Shown here piece by piece: positions 24,534 through 32,247 of a DNA stretch of 42,034 nt. The stretch is from Thermoplasmata archaeon (GTDB taxonomy: Archaea > Thermoplasmatota > Thermoplasmata > Lutacidiplasmatales > UBA184). Positions within the stretch are counted from its first letter, which is position 1; the number at the start of each line of letters is the position of its first letter. The notes under the pieces were generated by a model, which had not been told where the DNA came from, did no database searches, and worked only from the letters and a program-made list of their open reading frames with translations. The DNA lies in the NCBI GenBank assembly GCA_021798195.1, contig JAJZYH010000014.1, positions 1 through 42,034 on the forward strand, read 5' to 3'. A program made the translations under genes and the position numbers.

Positions 24534-24755
24534 TCAGACGGTCTCCAGCTCGAACAGCACATGGTGCCCGCGGAGCGTGCGGGTGACCTCGTCGGCCAGG
24601 ATCATGGCATCGGGGAGGCGGATGGGGCGGTTCCAGTCGTACCGGAAATCGTAGTTCCCCTGCGTGGGCCGGAAACCGAGCTCATGCAGCTTGTCCGCCA
24701 CGGAAGACGGGCTCGCCCCTTCACTGGAGAAGGTCACGCGCAGGTAGGTCTCCAT
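24534..24755 (-). CDS. Small conserved protein of unknown function (73 residues)
   Basis: A 73-residue protein with a clear alpha/beta pattern: strand METYLRVTFSS, helix SPSSVADKLHELGF, strands around GNYDFRYDW, helix LPDAMILADEVTRTL and a final strand HHVLFELETV. The beta-alpha-beta-beta-alpha-beta order suggests a ferredoxin-like fold. I recall similar short proteins in Thermoplasmata and methanogen genomes but cannot name a family. It has its own TATA candidate (GGTTATTCCT, about 31 bases upstream) and lies between galU and the CoaD fusion. Codon use and hydrophobic patterning support it as a real gene. Confidence 0.7.
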   Translation of the reverse strand: METYLRVTFSSEGASPSSVADKLHELGFRPTQGNYDFRYDWNRPIRLPDAMILADEVTRTLRGHHVLFELETV

Positions 24756-24780
24756 GGCGGACCCTCCCCACGGGCCAGGG

Positions 24781-24790
24781 AGGAATAACC
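24781..24790 (-). promoter_or_regulatory. TATA-like box for the 73-residue protein gene
   Basis: GGTTATTCCT on the minus strand is centred about 31 bases before ATG 24755, giving a leaderless or near-leaderless transcript. Confidence 0.45.
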
Positions 24791-24791
24791 C

Positions 24792-25838
24792 TTACTCCCG
24801 CCGCGTCGCGGGGAGCCGCCGGTTCCGGGCGGCCAGCCGGGGCACGAAGGCCGCCGCCACGGCCTCCCGGACGGCCTCCTCCCGCGAAAGGACCCCACCG
24901 GAGAGGTACCCCAGGGCCCCCCCCGGCCGACGCCCCAATCGGGAGGGTCCCCCCAGTCCGCGGAGGGCCTCCTCCACGGTCGTTCCCCGCACCATGCCGG
25001 AGACCACCTCATCGGGATAGGGAAATCCCAGGGAGGTCGAGTGGAGGGTGCCTCCCGCCGCGTCCCGGATCACCACGCAATGGATGTCCTGGGGCCCGGG
25101 GCAACCGGGGGGCTGGGCCAGTGTGGACTCCACGCCCACCCCGTAGTCGCCCCGGCCCAGGGCGAAGCGCGCCCGGCGCAGGGCTCCCTCGTATCCGGCC
25201 CGCATGCCCCGGGGTTGGTCCCGCCGACCGGGGACGTCATGGGGCACGAGACGGATGGAGAGGTTGGGGAAGAGCTGGATGAAGGCGCGGCGGATCCCGG
25301 CGATCTTCACGGGGTTCTTCGTCCCCACCCCCACCACGAGGGGGCGCAGGCGCCGGCCCCGCGCATCCACGAGACCCTGGCGCATCCGCGTGGAGGAGAT
25401 GGGAAGGAGGTCGTCGGCGAGGATCCGCTTGAGGACGATCACCCGCAGCGGGGGAAGGCCCCGCCTCTTCCGGACCCGGTTCGCGGCCCGGGCCACGGGA
25501 GCCGTCTCCTCGCTCACCACCAGGCCCCGGGTCCGCCGCTCGAAGATGGCGCCCCACCGGTCCGTGAGTGGGATCACCCACCAGGAGCGATGGGGGAACC
25601 TCCTCCCCAGGTACTCCTCGAGCATCCGGCGGCGCTCGGCGAAGGGCCGGATCCGGCCCCGCTTGGACCTCCAGCGGCGGAGCAATCCGTCGGTGGTGAG
25701 CCCGATGCCCACCCGGGTGCCGTGCAAGAAGGCGGTCTCCAGGAGGGCCCGATGGCCCGCGTGCAGGCCATCGAAGGTGCCCCCCAGCACCACCACGGGG
25801 AGCCGTCGGATGCCTCGGGGACGGGAGGGGTCAGGCAT
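24792..25838 (-). CDS. Fusion of archaeal phosphopantetheine adenylyltransferase and DUF84 NTPase
   Basis: A 348-residue two-domain protein. Residues about 10-165 are an archaeal-type CoaD: GGTFDGLHAGH with the HxGH nucleotidyltransferase motif (about 19-29) and ISSTRMRQG. It should transfer AMP to phosphopantetheine to make dephospho-CoA. Residues about 167-335 are a DUF84/YjjX-type NTPase, beginning VVGVGTKNPVKIAGIRRAF, with the conserved GMRAGYEGALRRA and GVGVESTL strands; relatives hydrolyse inosine or xanthosine triphosphates. Fusing CoA synthesis to a house-cleaning NTPase is not obvious biochemically, though I recall similar fusions in Thermoplasmata. ATG 25838 overlaps the upstream stop by eight bases, so it ends the vWA/GTPase operon. 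Confidence 0.88.
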   Translation of the reverse strand: MPDPSRPRGIRRLPVVVLGGTFDGLHAGHRALLETAFLHGTRVGIGLTTDGLLRRWRSKRGRIRPFAERRRMLEEYLGRRFPHRSWWVIPLTDRWGAIFERRTRGLVVSEETAPVARAANRVRKRRGLPPLRVIVLKRILADDLLPISSTRMRQGLVDARGRRLRPLVVGVGTKNPVKIAGIRRAFIQLFPNLSIRLVPHDVPGRRDQPRGMRAGYEGALRRARFALGRGDYGVGVESTLAQPPGCPGPQDIHCVVIRDAAGGTLHSTSLGFPYPDEVVSGMVRGTTVEEALRGLGGPSRLGRRPGGALGYLSGGVLSREEAVREAVAAAFVPRLAARNRRLPATRRE

Positions 25839-26022
25839 GGGGACCGAAGAGGATGACCACGATGAGGACGATCCCCATGATCAGGAAGAGGTAGGTGTAG
25901 AGGGTCCGGGAGCGCATGGCCCTCGCCCGCTTCTCGGCGCAGACCGGGCCGCAGGTCCGGTCCTCCATCCCGATGGGTCGGCCGCAGACGGGGCAATGCT
26001 TGTGGGCCGGGAACTCGTCCAT
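25831..26022 (-). CDS. Zinc-ribbon single-pass membrane protein (DUF2116 family)
   Basis: A 63-residue protein. The N-terminal half has cysteine pairs and a His (HKHCPVCGRPI, then CGPVC with E-K-R-A) that form the treble-clef-like DUF2116 zinc ribbon, followed by a single hydrophobic helix (about 42-59). The length and layout match the archaeal family exactly; its function is unknown. A GGAGGTGAG ribosome-binding site sits just before ATG 26022, overlapping the stop region of the preceding 650-residue gene (gap of seven bases). It could be a membrane anchor partner of the cytoplasmic proteins encoded upstream; that is inference. Confidence 0.88.
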   Translation of the reverse strand: MDEFPAHKHCPVCGRPIGMEDRTCGPVCAEKRARAMRSRTLYTYLFLIMGIVLIVVILFGPHA

Positions 26023-26029
26023 GCGCCTC

Positions 26030-27982
26030 TCACCTCCGAGTGCGGCCCGGGGGAGGATTCTCGTCCGACCAGACGGAGCGCTCGGCGCCCACCTGGCGGA
26101 GGAGCTCCTGCCGCTCCTCGGTGAGCTGGGACAGGTGGCTCACCAGGGCGAGCCAGATCCGCCCCTGGCTCTGCAGGTTCCCTTCCACCCGGTCCAGGAT
26201 CGCCTTGGTCCGGTCCGCGATGTCGAGCTCCAGGCGTTTCATCTCGCCCCAGAGCTCCTCCCGGAGCTTGCGGAGTTTGGCATCCGAGGCCGGTGACTCC
26301 CGCCCGGCGGCGCCCTGCTGGATCTCCCCGATCCGGACCCAGGTCCGCTTCAGGATGGGGATCACCTTCTCGGTGAGGAGCTGGACCTTCTCGTCGACCA
26401 TCCGGACCTCGTCGCGCACCGCCCGATCCATCGCCTCGGTGTCCCCCCGGTACGCCTGGACCTCCTGGAGCAGCGCCTCCAGGCGCTCCCGCAGGTACGC
26501 CCGCTCCGCCGCCAGTGTCTTCTCCACCCGGTCCCGGAAGATCTCCTCCACCGAGGCCCGGACCTCGGCGCGGAGGGCCGGGGTCGTGGGGATGGAATCG
26601 AGGCGGCGTCCCAGTTCGTCCCCCACGAGATCCACCACCGCTTGACGGGTCGGGGGGGCGAGGTCCGTGGGAGGGGTCCCGGAAAGTCTCTCGGAGAACA
26701 CCTCCTCGATGCGCCGGTGGATCTCCTCGTCGAGCCGCCCCAGGAGCTCCCGGGGAAGTTCCAGGGCTTCGGGGACCTCCACGGGGCCGGGCCCGGGCTC
26801 CGTCCCCAAGGCCGGGATGGGCACGGGCGTCCCGGAGTCGTCCGGCGGCGGGGGAACATGGACGGGTCGCGGGTTCGGGGACCGCGCGAATTCGGGCTCC
26901 GGCCCCCCTCCCGAAGGGGATTTCCCCTGGAGGACGCGCGCCCGTTCCTCGGAGGTCCGGAAGATCCGGGCCAGTTCGCCCCTGCGGACCGGCCCGCGCC
27001 GGAACTCGGGGTCCGACGAACTCTCGAGGTATCGGGGGATCTCCGTCTCGTCGATCTCCTGGCGCAGGGCCTGGATCGTCTCCAGCGGGGGGTCCTCGGA
27101 GACCCACCAGGAGACGGGCACGTCCGGGTGCGAGGGCGCCGTGAGGGCCCGGGAACCGGGGGTGAGGTCCAGGACCCGAAGGCCCGCCGCCGTCCAGCTG
27201 GCGACCCTCTTCTGGTGCCGCTCTCCCATGGACTCCGCCGGAGGGACCCGGAGGACTCCCAGGGTGAGGGGAAACCTCCCCGTAAAATCGTTGAGGTTCA
27301 CCTGGGCCACGGACAGGTAGTACGGGATGGCGAAGATCCCCGCGAGGGCGACCATCGAGGAGGGGATCCGCTCCAGGAGAGTGAGGAGGCTCTCCAGCGT
27401 CTCGTTCCAGTTGCTGGAGACCAGGAGGAGCCGGGGGGAGGGGATGGGATCCCCGGGGAACCCGAAGGCCTGGGAGAGGATCTCCATGAGGCGCGGTTCG
27501 GGGGTTGCGTTGAGGGAACCTCGGGGAAGGTTCCCCATGGAGAGATACCACCGGCGGATCGCCCCGCCGGCCCCTCCGCGTCGCAGGATCTCCGAGGCCG
27601 TGAGGACCAGGGTCTTCATCCCCAGGCGGGGACGGTCCTCTGTGGAGAGGAACATCCGTCCCAGGCAGAGGTAGCGCCCGGAGTACCCCGGATAGAGGAA
27701 GAGGTTGTTGTAGAAGGCGAGCTTCGACGCCGGATCGGGGTCCCAGTAGTCCTGGGTGTCGCTCGCATTGATGGCCAGGTTCCCCACGAAGCGGACCTGC
27801 TCCAGGGTTTCCCGGCGTCCGGGAAAGTCGCCGGGCAGGGTGGTGTAGCCGGGGCTCTCGGCCTCGTTGTCCACCTGCCTCGACCAGACCACCGCCACCA
27901 GGGGGTTCGTCTCCCCCTCCCCCGGGGACCCCCCGGGAGCCTGGGAGGTCGGGGGGGCCTCCGCTGCGTTCCCCCGGCTCAT
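26030..27982 (-). CDS. GTPase-linked protein with N-terminal globular domain and C-terminal coiled coil
   Basis: A 650-residue protein I cannot assign to a named family. Residues about 26-330 look globular and alpha/beta, with a Tyr/Gly-rich segment (FYNNLFLYPGYSGRYLCLG, about 90-108) and a later patch LLTLLERIPSSMVALAGIF followed by strands. This order (N-terminal domain, a leucine-rich helix ending in IP, then a beta segment) recalls the GAP1 GTPase-associated proteins of bacteria; it is an impression from memory. Residues about 350-440 are a proline-rich linker and 445-635 are helical with heptad-like Leu/Glu/Arg spacing, likely a coiled coil. It starts one base after the GTPase stop. Probable role: binding partner or regulator of the GTPase. 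Confidence 0.78.
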   Translation of the reverse strand: MSRGNAAEAPPTSQAPGGSPGEGETNPLVAVVWSRQVDNEAESPGYTTLPGDFPGRRETLEQVRFVGNLAINASDTQDYWDPDPASKLAFYNNLFLYPGYSGRYLCLGRMFLSTEDRPRLGMKTLVLTASEILRRGGAGGAIRRWYLSMGNLPRGSLNATPEPRLMEILSQAFGFPGDPIPSPRLLLVSSNWNETLESLLTLLERIPSSMVALAGIFAIPYYLSVAQVNLNDFTGRFPLTLGVLRVPPAESMGERHQKRVASWTAAGLRVLDLTPGSRALTAPSHPDVPVSWWVSEDPPLETIQALRQEIDETEIPRYLESSSDPEFRRGPVRRGELARIFRTSEERARVLQGKSPSGGGPEPEFARSPNPRPVHVPPPPDDSGTPVPIPALGTEPGPGPVEVPEALELPRELLGRLDEEIHRRIEEVFSERLSGTPPTDLAPPTRQAVVDLVGDELGRRLDSIPTTPALRAEVRASVEEIFRDRVEKTLAAERAYLRERLEALLQEVQAYRGDTEAMDRAVRDEVRMVDEKVQLLTEKVIPILKRTWVRIGEIQQGAAGRESPASDAKLRKLREELWGEMKRLELDIADRTKAILDRVEGNLQSQGRIWLALVSHLSQLTEERQELLRQVGAERSVWSDENPPPGRTRR

Positions 27983-27983
27983 G

Positions 27984-29249
27984 TCAGGTGACTCCCGAAG
28001 GAGATGCCCCCGCGAGGATCCTCTGGCAGATCCGGGACAGGGGGAGGGTGGTGTTCACCATGACCGGGATCCCCGCGGTCAATCCGGTCCCTTCGTCGGA
28101 CTCGGCACCGGCGTCCCCATAGAGGAGGGGCCGCCCCTCTCCGGTGGCGATGGCCGAGGCCATGAGGAACGTGTCCTGGGTGATGTGGAAGTCGAGGCCC
28201 TCTCGAGCCAGGAGGATGCTCCCGAGGCCGGTGCCGTCCTGCCGGGTGAGGAACCCCTCCATGTCAAAGTTGCTCTGGTACCCCCGGCTGGTGAGGACCT
28301 GCTCCACCTCGAGGTAGAACTCCTTGAGGAGGTCGGCCTTGGAAATGGCCACCACGAGGGGGATCTTCCGCATGCGGCAATAGCGGAAGACCCCCCGGGC
28401 AAGGTTCACCTGCTGGGCGCTGTCCCGGAGGGAGGTGAGCTGGGGGGTGAGGAGGAGGATGATCCCCTGGGCGTCGGTGACGAAGCGGCCCATGAGGGTG
28501 AGGCCGCGCCGCCACATCTCCTGCCGCTCCGGCTTCCAGCTGTCGAACCGGGGGATGACCTGGCACTTCTCCCGGGAGATCTCTTCGAGGGGACCGTGGA
28601 TCCAGAGACGATCGTAGGTGAAGTAATCCGAGATGATGCCGCCCGCCTCATCCACCGTCCGTAGCTCCATGGGCCGGGTCCGGGAATAGTCGTCGGAGGA
28701 CCCATAGCGGAAACGCAGCGCCATCTCCACGAACTGGTTGTACTTGGTGGGCAGGGGGTACTTGGTGAGGACCCCTTGCTCCTCCCGGCCCGCGGCGAGC
28801 TCCACGAAGAGCCGGTTGGGGTCCTGCATGGGGCGGTTCACGTAGTGCCGCGTCGTGGCCTCCATGGGGGCCGTGGGGTTCGACGGGTCGGTGGTCTCAT
28901 AGGTGGTCTCCTCCAGGACCACCTCGTGGGTCAGGTCCCCGAAGAGGGGAATGGGATCCCCCTGCGGCCGGTGCGGGATGTAGATCACGGGGAGGTTCAG
29001 CCCGAAGTGGCCCGAAAGGTAGCGGAAATAGGTGGTCTTGCCGGAGGAGGGGATGCCCACCACGGCGATCTTGGTCACCGTTGGGGATGGGCTGGGTGCG
29101 GGGGCCGGCGGGGTCGGGGGAGCCCCCGTGACGGGAGGGGAAGGAGAGGGCGGAGCGCGGGGTGGCGCCGCGGGTCGGGGCGCTCCCCGGGGCCCCCGGC
29201 GCCCGTGAGAAGTTCCCTGCGTCGGTCGGGTTCCATCCTGCCGCGTCAT
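27984..29249 (-). CDS. Large P-loop GTPase with proline-rich N-terminus
   Basis: A 421-residue protein. The first 57 residues are Pro/Ala/Ser-rich and probably disordered. The P-loop is G65-IPSSGK-T72 (GIPSSGKT), the G3 motif is D200-E-A-G203 (TVDEAGG, where Ras-like proteins have DTAGQ), and the G4 motif is S303-K-A-D306 in place of NKxD. About 130 residues lie between G1 and G3, a large insertion for a small GTPase. The closest group I can think of is the GTPases (including double-GTPase families) found with GAP1-like and vWA proteins in bacterial conflict loci. Start ATG 29249 follows a purine-rich stretch and is 53 bases after the vWA stop. A frame extending to 31169 is a chance antisense frame. 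Confidence 0.85.
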   Translation of the reverse strand: MTRQDGTRPTQGTSHGRRGPRGAPRPAAPPRAPPSPSPPVTGAPPTPPAPAPSPSPTVTKIAVVGIPSSGKTTYFRYLSGHFGLNLPVIYIPHRPQGDPIPLFGDLTHEVVLEETTYETTDPSNPTAPMEATTRHYVNRPMQDPNRLFVELAAGREEQGVLTKYPLPTKYNQFVEMALRFRYGSSDDYSRTRPMELRTVDEAGGIISDYFTYDRLWIHGPLEEISREKCQVIPRFDSWKPERQEMWRRGLTLMGRFVTDAQGIILLLTPQLTSLRDSAQQVNLARGVFRYCRMRKIPLVVAISKADLLKEFYLEVEQVLTSRGYQSNFDMEGFLTRQDGTGLGSILLAREGLDFHITQDTFLMASAIATGEGRPLLYGDAGAESDEGTGLTAGIPVMVNTTLPLSRICQRILAGASPSGVT

Positions 29250-29302
29250 GTTCCCTTGCGCCTTCCCTCCCCCGGACCGTTCCCTGCTCTTGAAAAGGAT
29301 GC

Positions 29303-30907
29303 CTATCGCATCTCCGAGAGGGCGATCTCCACGAAATCCAGGAATCCGTCGATGGCCGGATGCCGGCCCGTGTTGGCGAGGCGGCAGTCCTGCAGGAGGC
29401 CGAAGATGTCCTCCACCAGCTTCTCGTGGTCCGCCGCCCGGCCTCGCTGGATGCCCTGGTACGTGCGGCGCAGCTCCAGGAGACGGTCGAACATGGTCTC
29501 GAGCATCCCCCCGAGGTTGGGAGCCAGCCGGCGCGCCTCCACGTCGGCCGCCTCGAAGAACTGGACGAGGGTCGCCGTGGCCCTGTCCTCCCGGACCTTG
29601 GCCTGGAGGATCCCCAGCCTCCGGACGATCCGCCGTCGCTCCGGCTCCGGGAGCTTCTCGGCTTCGGCCCAGGCCTGGGCGAGGAACCTTTCCGCCTCGG
29701 GCACGTTGTTCAGGGCGAACTGGACCCGGGCGTGCCAGTAGAACCGCGTCACCGGGGGCAGGCGGGCACCCCGCTGGTAAAGGAGGGCCTGCACCCGGTT
29801 CCAGTCCTTGGCGAGGAACGCTTCGGCGATCTCGCCCACCGGCCCGTACTTTTCCGCCAGGTGACCGGAGGGCGCCTGGGTGTCCTCGGAGGAGATGAGG
29901 TCGATGATCACCGGGGAGGCGAGAGGGGAGGCCGGTTCCGAGGAGGTCCGGTGGGTCCCCAGATGGTGCACCAGGTCGTGTCCGTCCACCTCCCGGAGGG
30001 CCCGGGCGGCGAGGGCCGCGTGCTGCGCCACCTCCTCGGGGCGGAGGGCCCCGATCTCTTCCGAGCCCTCGAAGGGGACATCCACGAAGGCGTTCACCAT
30101 CTCCGCAAAGAGCTCGGCGGAATTGGTCACTTCCTGGTAGCGGGCCACGGAAAGGTTCGCCACCCCCTGGGCGCGGACCCGGAAGCGGTCCAGGAACGCC
30201 TGCATCCGAGCGCTGTCCACCCCCTTGTCCCGGTCTTCCCCGCTCCCGATCCCGATGACGTGGAACGTGAGGTGGCTCCCGGGGGGGAGGAGGTGTTCCA
30301 TGAGGTTGGCGCGTCCGCGACCGGTCCCCCCCGGTGCCCCGTTGGGGACGGTCTCGAGCTCGGGGATCGTGTACCACTGGGACATGTTGTCCCAGCCGTC
30401 GGTGACGAGGACCAGGTTGCCCACGACACGCCCTCCCTCCGTCCTCAGGAGGTCCGCCCCCAGGGCCACGGCATCCCAGATGGCCGAACGGCCTGCCGGA
30501 TTCAGGAGGCTCACCATGTTGTCCACCATGGGGCGGCTCTCTCCGTTGATCTCGGTCAACGGCACCAGGACCCGCGCGGTGGAATTGAAAACCACGAGCC
30601 CGAAGCGGGATCGCTGGGCCATGACCGAATCCAGCACCCGGAAGGTGGCCGTCCGTGCCACGTCGATCTTGCGGCGGTTGGCGAAGGGGTCTTCCGTGTC
30701 CGGGAGCGGGGCCAGCATGCTCTTCGAGATGTCCAGGACCAGGACGTTCCGGGAGGCGGGGCTGATACCGGGTGCGGTCGACACGCCCGACGTTGCCGTC
30801 ACCCCGGTCGCCTCCCCGCCCCGCGCATCCGGTCGGACGGAGGATTCCGTTCCCGTATCTTGTGTGGCATGGGCTCCGAGCGCCGTCCCGGGATCGTGGA
30901 TCCCCAA
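29303..30907 (-). CDS. vWA-domain protein with helical C-terminal region
   Basis: A 534-residue protein. About 50 disordered residues precede a von Willebrand factor A domain (about 53-290) with a metal-ion-dependent adhesion site: D59-x-S61-x-S63 in LVLDISKSM, a Ser (S141 in GRSAIWDAV) where many family members have Thr, and D170 in LVTDGWDN. Residues about 340-534 are alpha-helical, and RARLPPVTRFYWHARVQFALNN-like spacing suggests TPR-type helices. vWA domains often bridge partners through a bound metal ion. It heads an operon: GTPase 53 bases on, then the 650-residue partner, DUF2116 and CoaD fusion. Start is TTG 30907, 28 bases from a TATA candidate; no ATG or GTG of comparable quality precedes the domain. 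Confidence 0.85.
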   Translation of the reverse strand: MGIHDPGTALGAHATQDTGTESSVRPDARGGEATGVTATSGVSTAPGISPASRNVLVLDISKSMLAPLPDTEDPFANRRKIDVARTATFRVLDSVMAQRSRFGLVVFNSTARVLVPLTEINGESRPMVDNMVSLLNPAGRSAIWDAVALGADLLRTEGGRVVGNLVLVTDGWDNMSQWYTIPELETVPNGAPGGTGRGRANLMEHLLPPGSHLTFHVIGIGSGEDRDKGVDSARMQAFLDRFRVRAQGVANLSVARYQEVTNSAELFAEMVNAFVDVPFEGSEEIGALRPEEVAQHAALAARALREVDGHDLVHHLGTHRTSSEPASPLASPVIIDLISSEDTQAPSGHLAEKYGPVGEIAEAFLAKDWNRVQALLYQRGARLPPVTRFYWHARVQFALNNVPEAERFLAQAWAEAEKLPEPERRRIVRRLGILQAKVREDRATATLVQFFEAADVEARRLAPNLGGMLETMFDRLLELRRTYQGIQRGRAADHEKLVEDIFGLLQDCRLANTGRHPAIDGFLDFVEIALSEMR

Positions 30908-30928
30908 GACCGGAATGGAATCGGCTTC

Positions 30929-30942
30929 GGCCTACAATAGTC
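30929..30942 (-). promoter_or_regulatory. TATA-like box for the vWA/GTPase operon
   Basis: GACTATTGTAGGCC on the minus strand is centred about 28 bases before TTG 30907. It is the only AT-rich patch between the pirin stop and the vWA gene, and would drive a leaderless transcript. Confidence 0.45.
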
Positions 30943-31042
30943 TTCCTTCCCGGGGAGAAGACCACCGGGGGTACGGGGGCAGTTCTCTCCGGACACCCTG
31001 GAAGGGGAAAGGAGAGGACGTGCGGCCCCGGGTCCCAACCTG

Positions 31043-31966
31043 TCAGGGATTCCGGGGGTCCGGGGCGGATCCGTGGGCCGCCGGGGCCGGGTCGAGGAAG
31101 GTGCCGTTCTGGTAGGCTTCCACGGCCTCCTCCAGTTCGTGGCGATGGTTCATGACGATGGGTCCCCACCAGGCCACGGGCTCCCGGAGCGGTTTCCCCG
31201 AGACGAGGAGAAAGTGAAGGGGCGAATCCCCCGTGCGGATCCGGATGCGGTCCCCGGGGCCGAAGATCACGAGGTTCTCCCCCTCGATCCGATCCCGACC
31301 CTCCTCATCCAGGCTCCCTGCGCCCTCGTAGACGTACGCGAAGACCGTATGGTCGGGCGGGACACGATGGAGGAAGTCCGTGTGCGGCGCGGCGCGGACA
31401 TCCAGATACTGGGGATCCACGGCGATGTCCCGCACAGGCCCCTGGACCCCGTAGACGTTGCCGCTCACCACCTTCATGACAAGGCCCCGGGCGGGCTCCA
31501 CGCGCGGGATCGTGCCGTCGCGGACCTCCTGGTACCGGGGGGGCGCCATCTTGCGGCCGGCCGGGAGGTTCACCCAGAGCTGGAAGCCTCCCATCTTGCG
31601 GTTGCTCCCCAGCTTCGGCATCTCCTGGTGGATGATCCCCCGTCCCGCGGTCATCCACTGGACGTCCCCCGAACCCACGACCCCGTGGTGACCCAGGCTG
31701 TCTCCGTGATCCACGCGCCCGTCGAGCATGTAGGTCACGGTCTCGATGCCCCGGTGGGGATGCCAGGGGAATCCCGCCACGAACTCGGCGGGGTTCTCGG
31801 ATCGGAAATCGTCCAGGAGGAGGAAAGGGTCCAGGCGCGGGACCTCCGCATGCCCGAAGGCTCGCTTGAGATGCACGCCGGCCCCTTCCAGGGTCGGGCG
31901 GCTCTCGAACACCTCCCGGATGGAGCGCGCCCGGGGGGTTACGTCCGGGGTGTCCGAAGGGTTCAT
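31043..31966 (-). CDS. Pirin family protein
   Basis: A 307-residue bicupin. The N-terminal cupin contains the metal-binding motif HPHRGIETVTYML (about 69-81) and then H-x-D-S-x-G-H-H, followed by QWMTAGRGIIHQEMP, all pirin hallmarks. The C-terminal cupin is less conserved, as usual. Bacterial pirins include quercetin dioxygenases, but most are of unknown function. ATG 31966 is 25 bases from a strong TATA (CCATATAGG), so it has its own leaderless promoter and is not part of the vWA operon 135 bases downstream. Confidence 0.93.
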   Translation of the reverse strand: MNPSDTPDVTPRARSIREVFESRPTLEGAGVHLKRAFGHAEVPRLDPFLLLDDFRSENPAEFVAGFPWHPHRGIETVTYMLDGRVDHGDSLGHHGVVGSGDVQWMTAGRGIIHQEMPKLGSNRKMGGFQLWVNLPAGRKMAPPRYQEVRDGTIPRVEPARGLVMKVVSGNVYGVQGPVRDIAVDPQYLDVRAAPHTDFLHRVPPDHTVFAYVYEGAGSLDEEGRDRIEGENLVIFGPGDRIRIRTGDSPLHFLLVSGKPLREPVAWWGPIVMNHRHELEEAVEAYQNGTFLDPAPAAHGSAPDPRNP

Positions 31967-31985
31967 GGTGGGGAATGGGAGGCAT

Positions 31986-31997
31986 ACCTATATGGTG
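31986..31997 (-). promoter_or_regulatory. TATA box for the pirin gene
   Basis: ACCATATAGGTA on the minus strand is about 25 bases before ATG 31966. It is one of the best TATA matches in the window. Confidence 0.65.
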
Positions 31998-32107
31998 ACT
32001 CGCTCCCGGTTCCCGGAAGGAGGAGCATCCCGGGGCCACGTCCGCAAGGGCCCTTGGGGCGGGCTTCATCCCCGCATCCGGTCCCCCGAGGTTCCCGCTG
32101 CCCCCAA

Positions 32108-32120
32108 GGCAAATGTAATG
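32108..32120 (+). promoter_or_regulatory. TATA-like box for the tRNA-Arg gene
   Basis: GCAAATGTAATGG lies about 40 bases before the mature 5' end of the tRNA, consistent with a short 5' leader trimmed by RNase P. Confidence 0.45.
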
Positions 32121-32153
32121 GGGGGCTTCCCGGTGACTCGACGGCCCCTCGAT

Positions 32154-32228
32154 GCGCCGGTGGCTTAGCTTGGATAGAGCAGTCGGTTCCTAACCGACCG
32201 GTCGTGGGTTCGAATCCCATCCGGCGCG
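32154..32228 (+). tRNA. tRNA-Arg (anticodon CCU)
   Basis: The sequence folds as a complete cloverleaf. The acceptor stem GCGCCGG pairs with CCGGCGC without mismatch, followed by discriminator G at 32228. The D stem pairs GCTT with GAGC. The anticodon stem GTCGG/CCGAC closes the loop TTCCTAA, giving anticodon CCT (positions 34-36), which reads AGG arginine codons. The T arm is GTGGG-TTCGAAT-CCCAT, with the expected TTCGA loop. CCA is not encoded and no intron is seen. It is isolated between two protein genes. Confidence 0.96.
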
Positions 32229-32247
32229 TCGCTCCGGGCCTTTCCGG

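Noticed and set aside
29250-31169. N-terminal extension that would make the GTPase 1061 residues long
   Set aside because: It overlaps the vWA gene in another frame of the same strand and has low-complexity Arg/Gly/Pro composition. ATG 29249 after a purine-rich stretch is the natural start.
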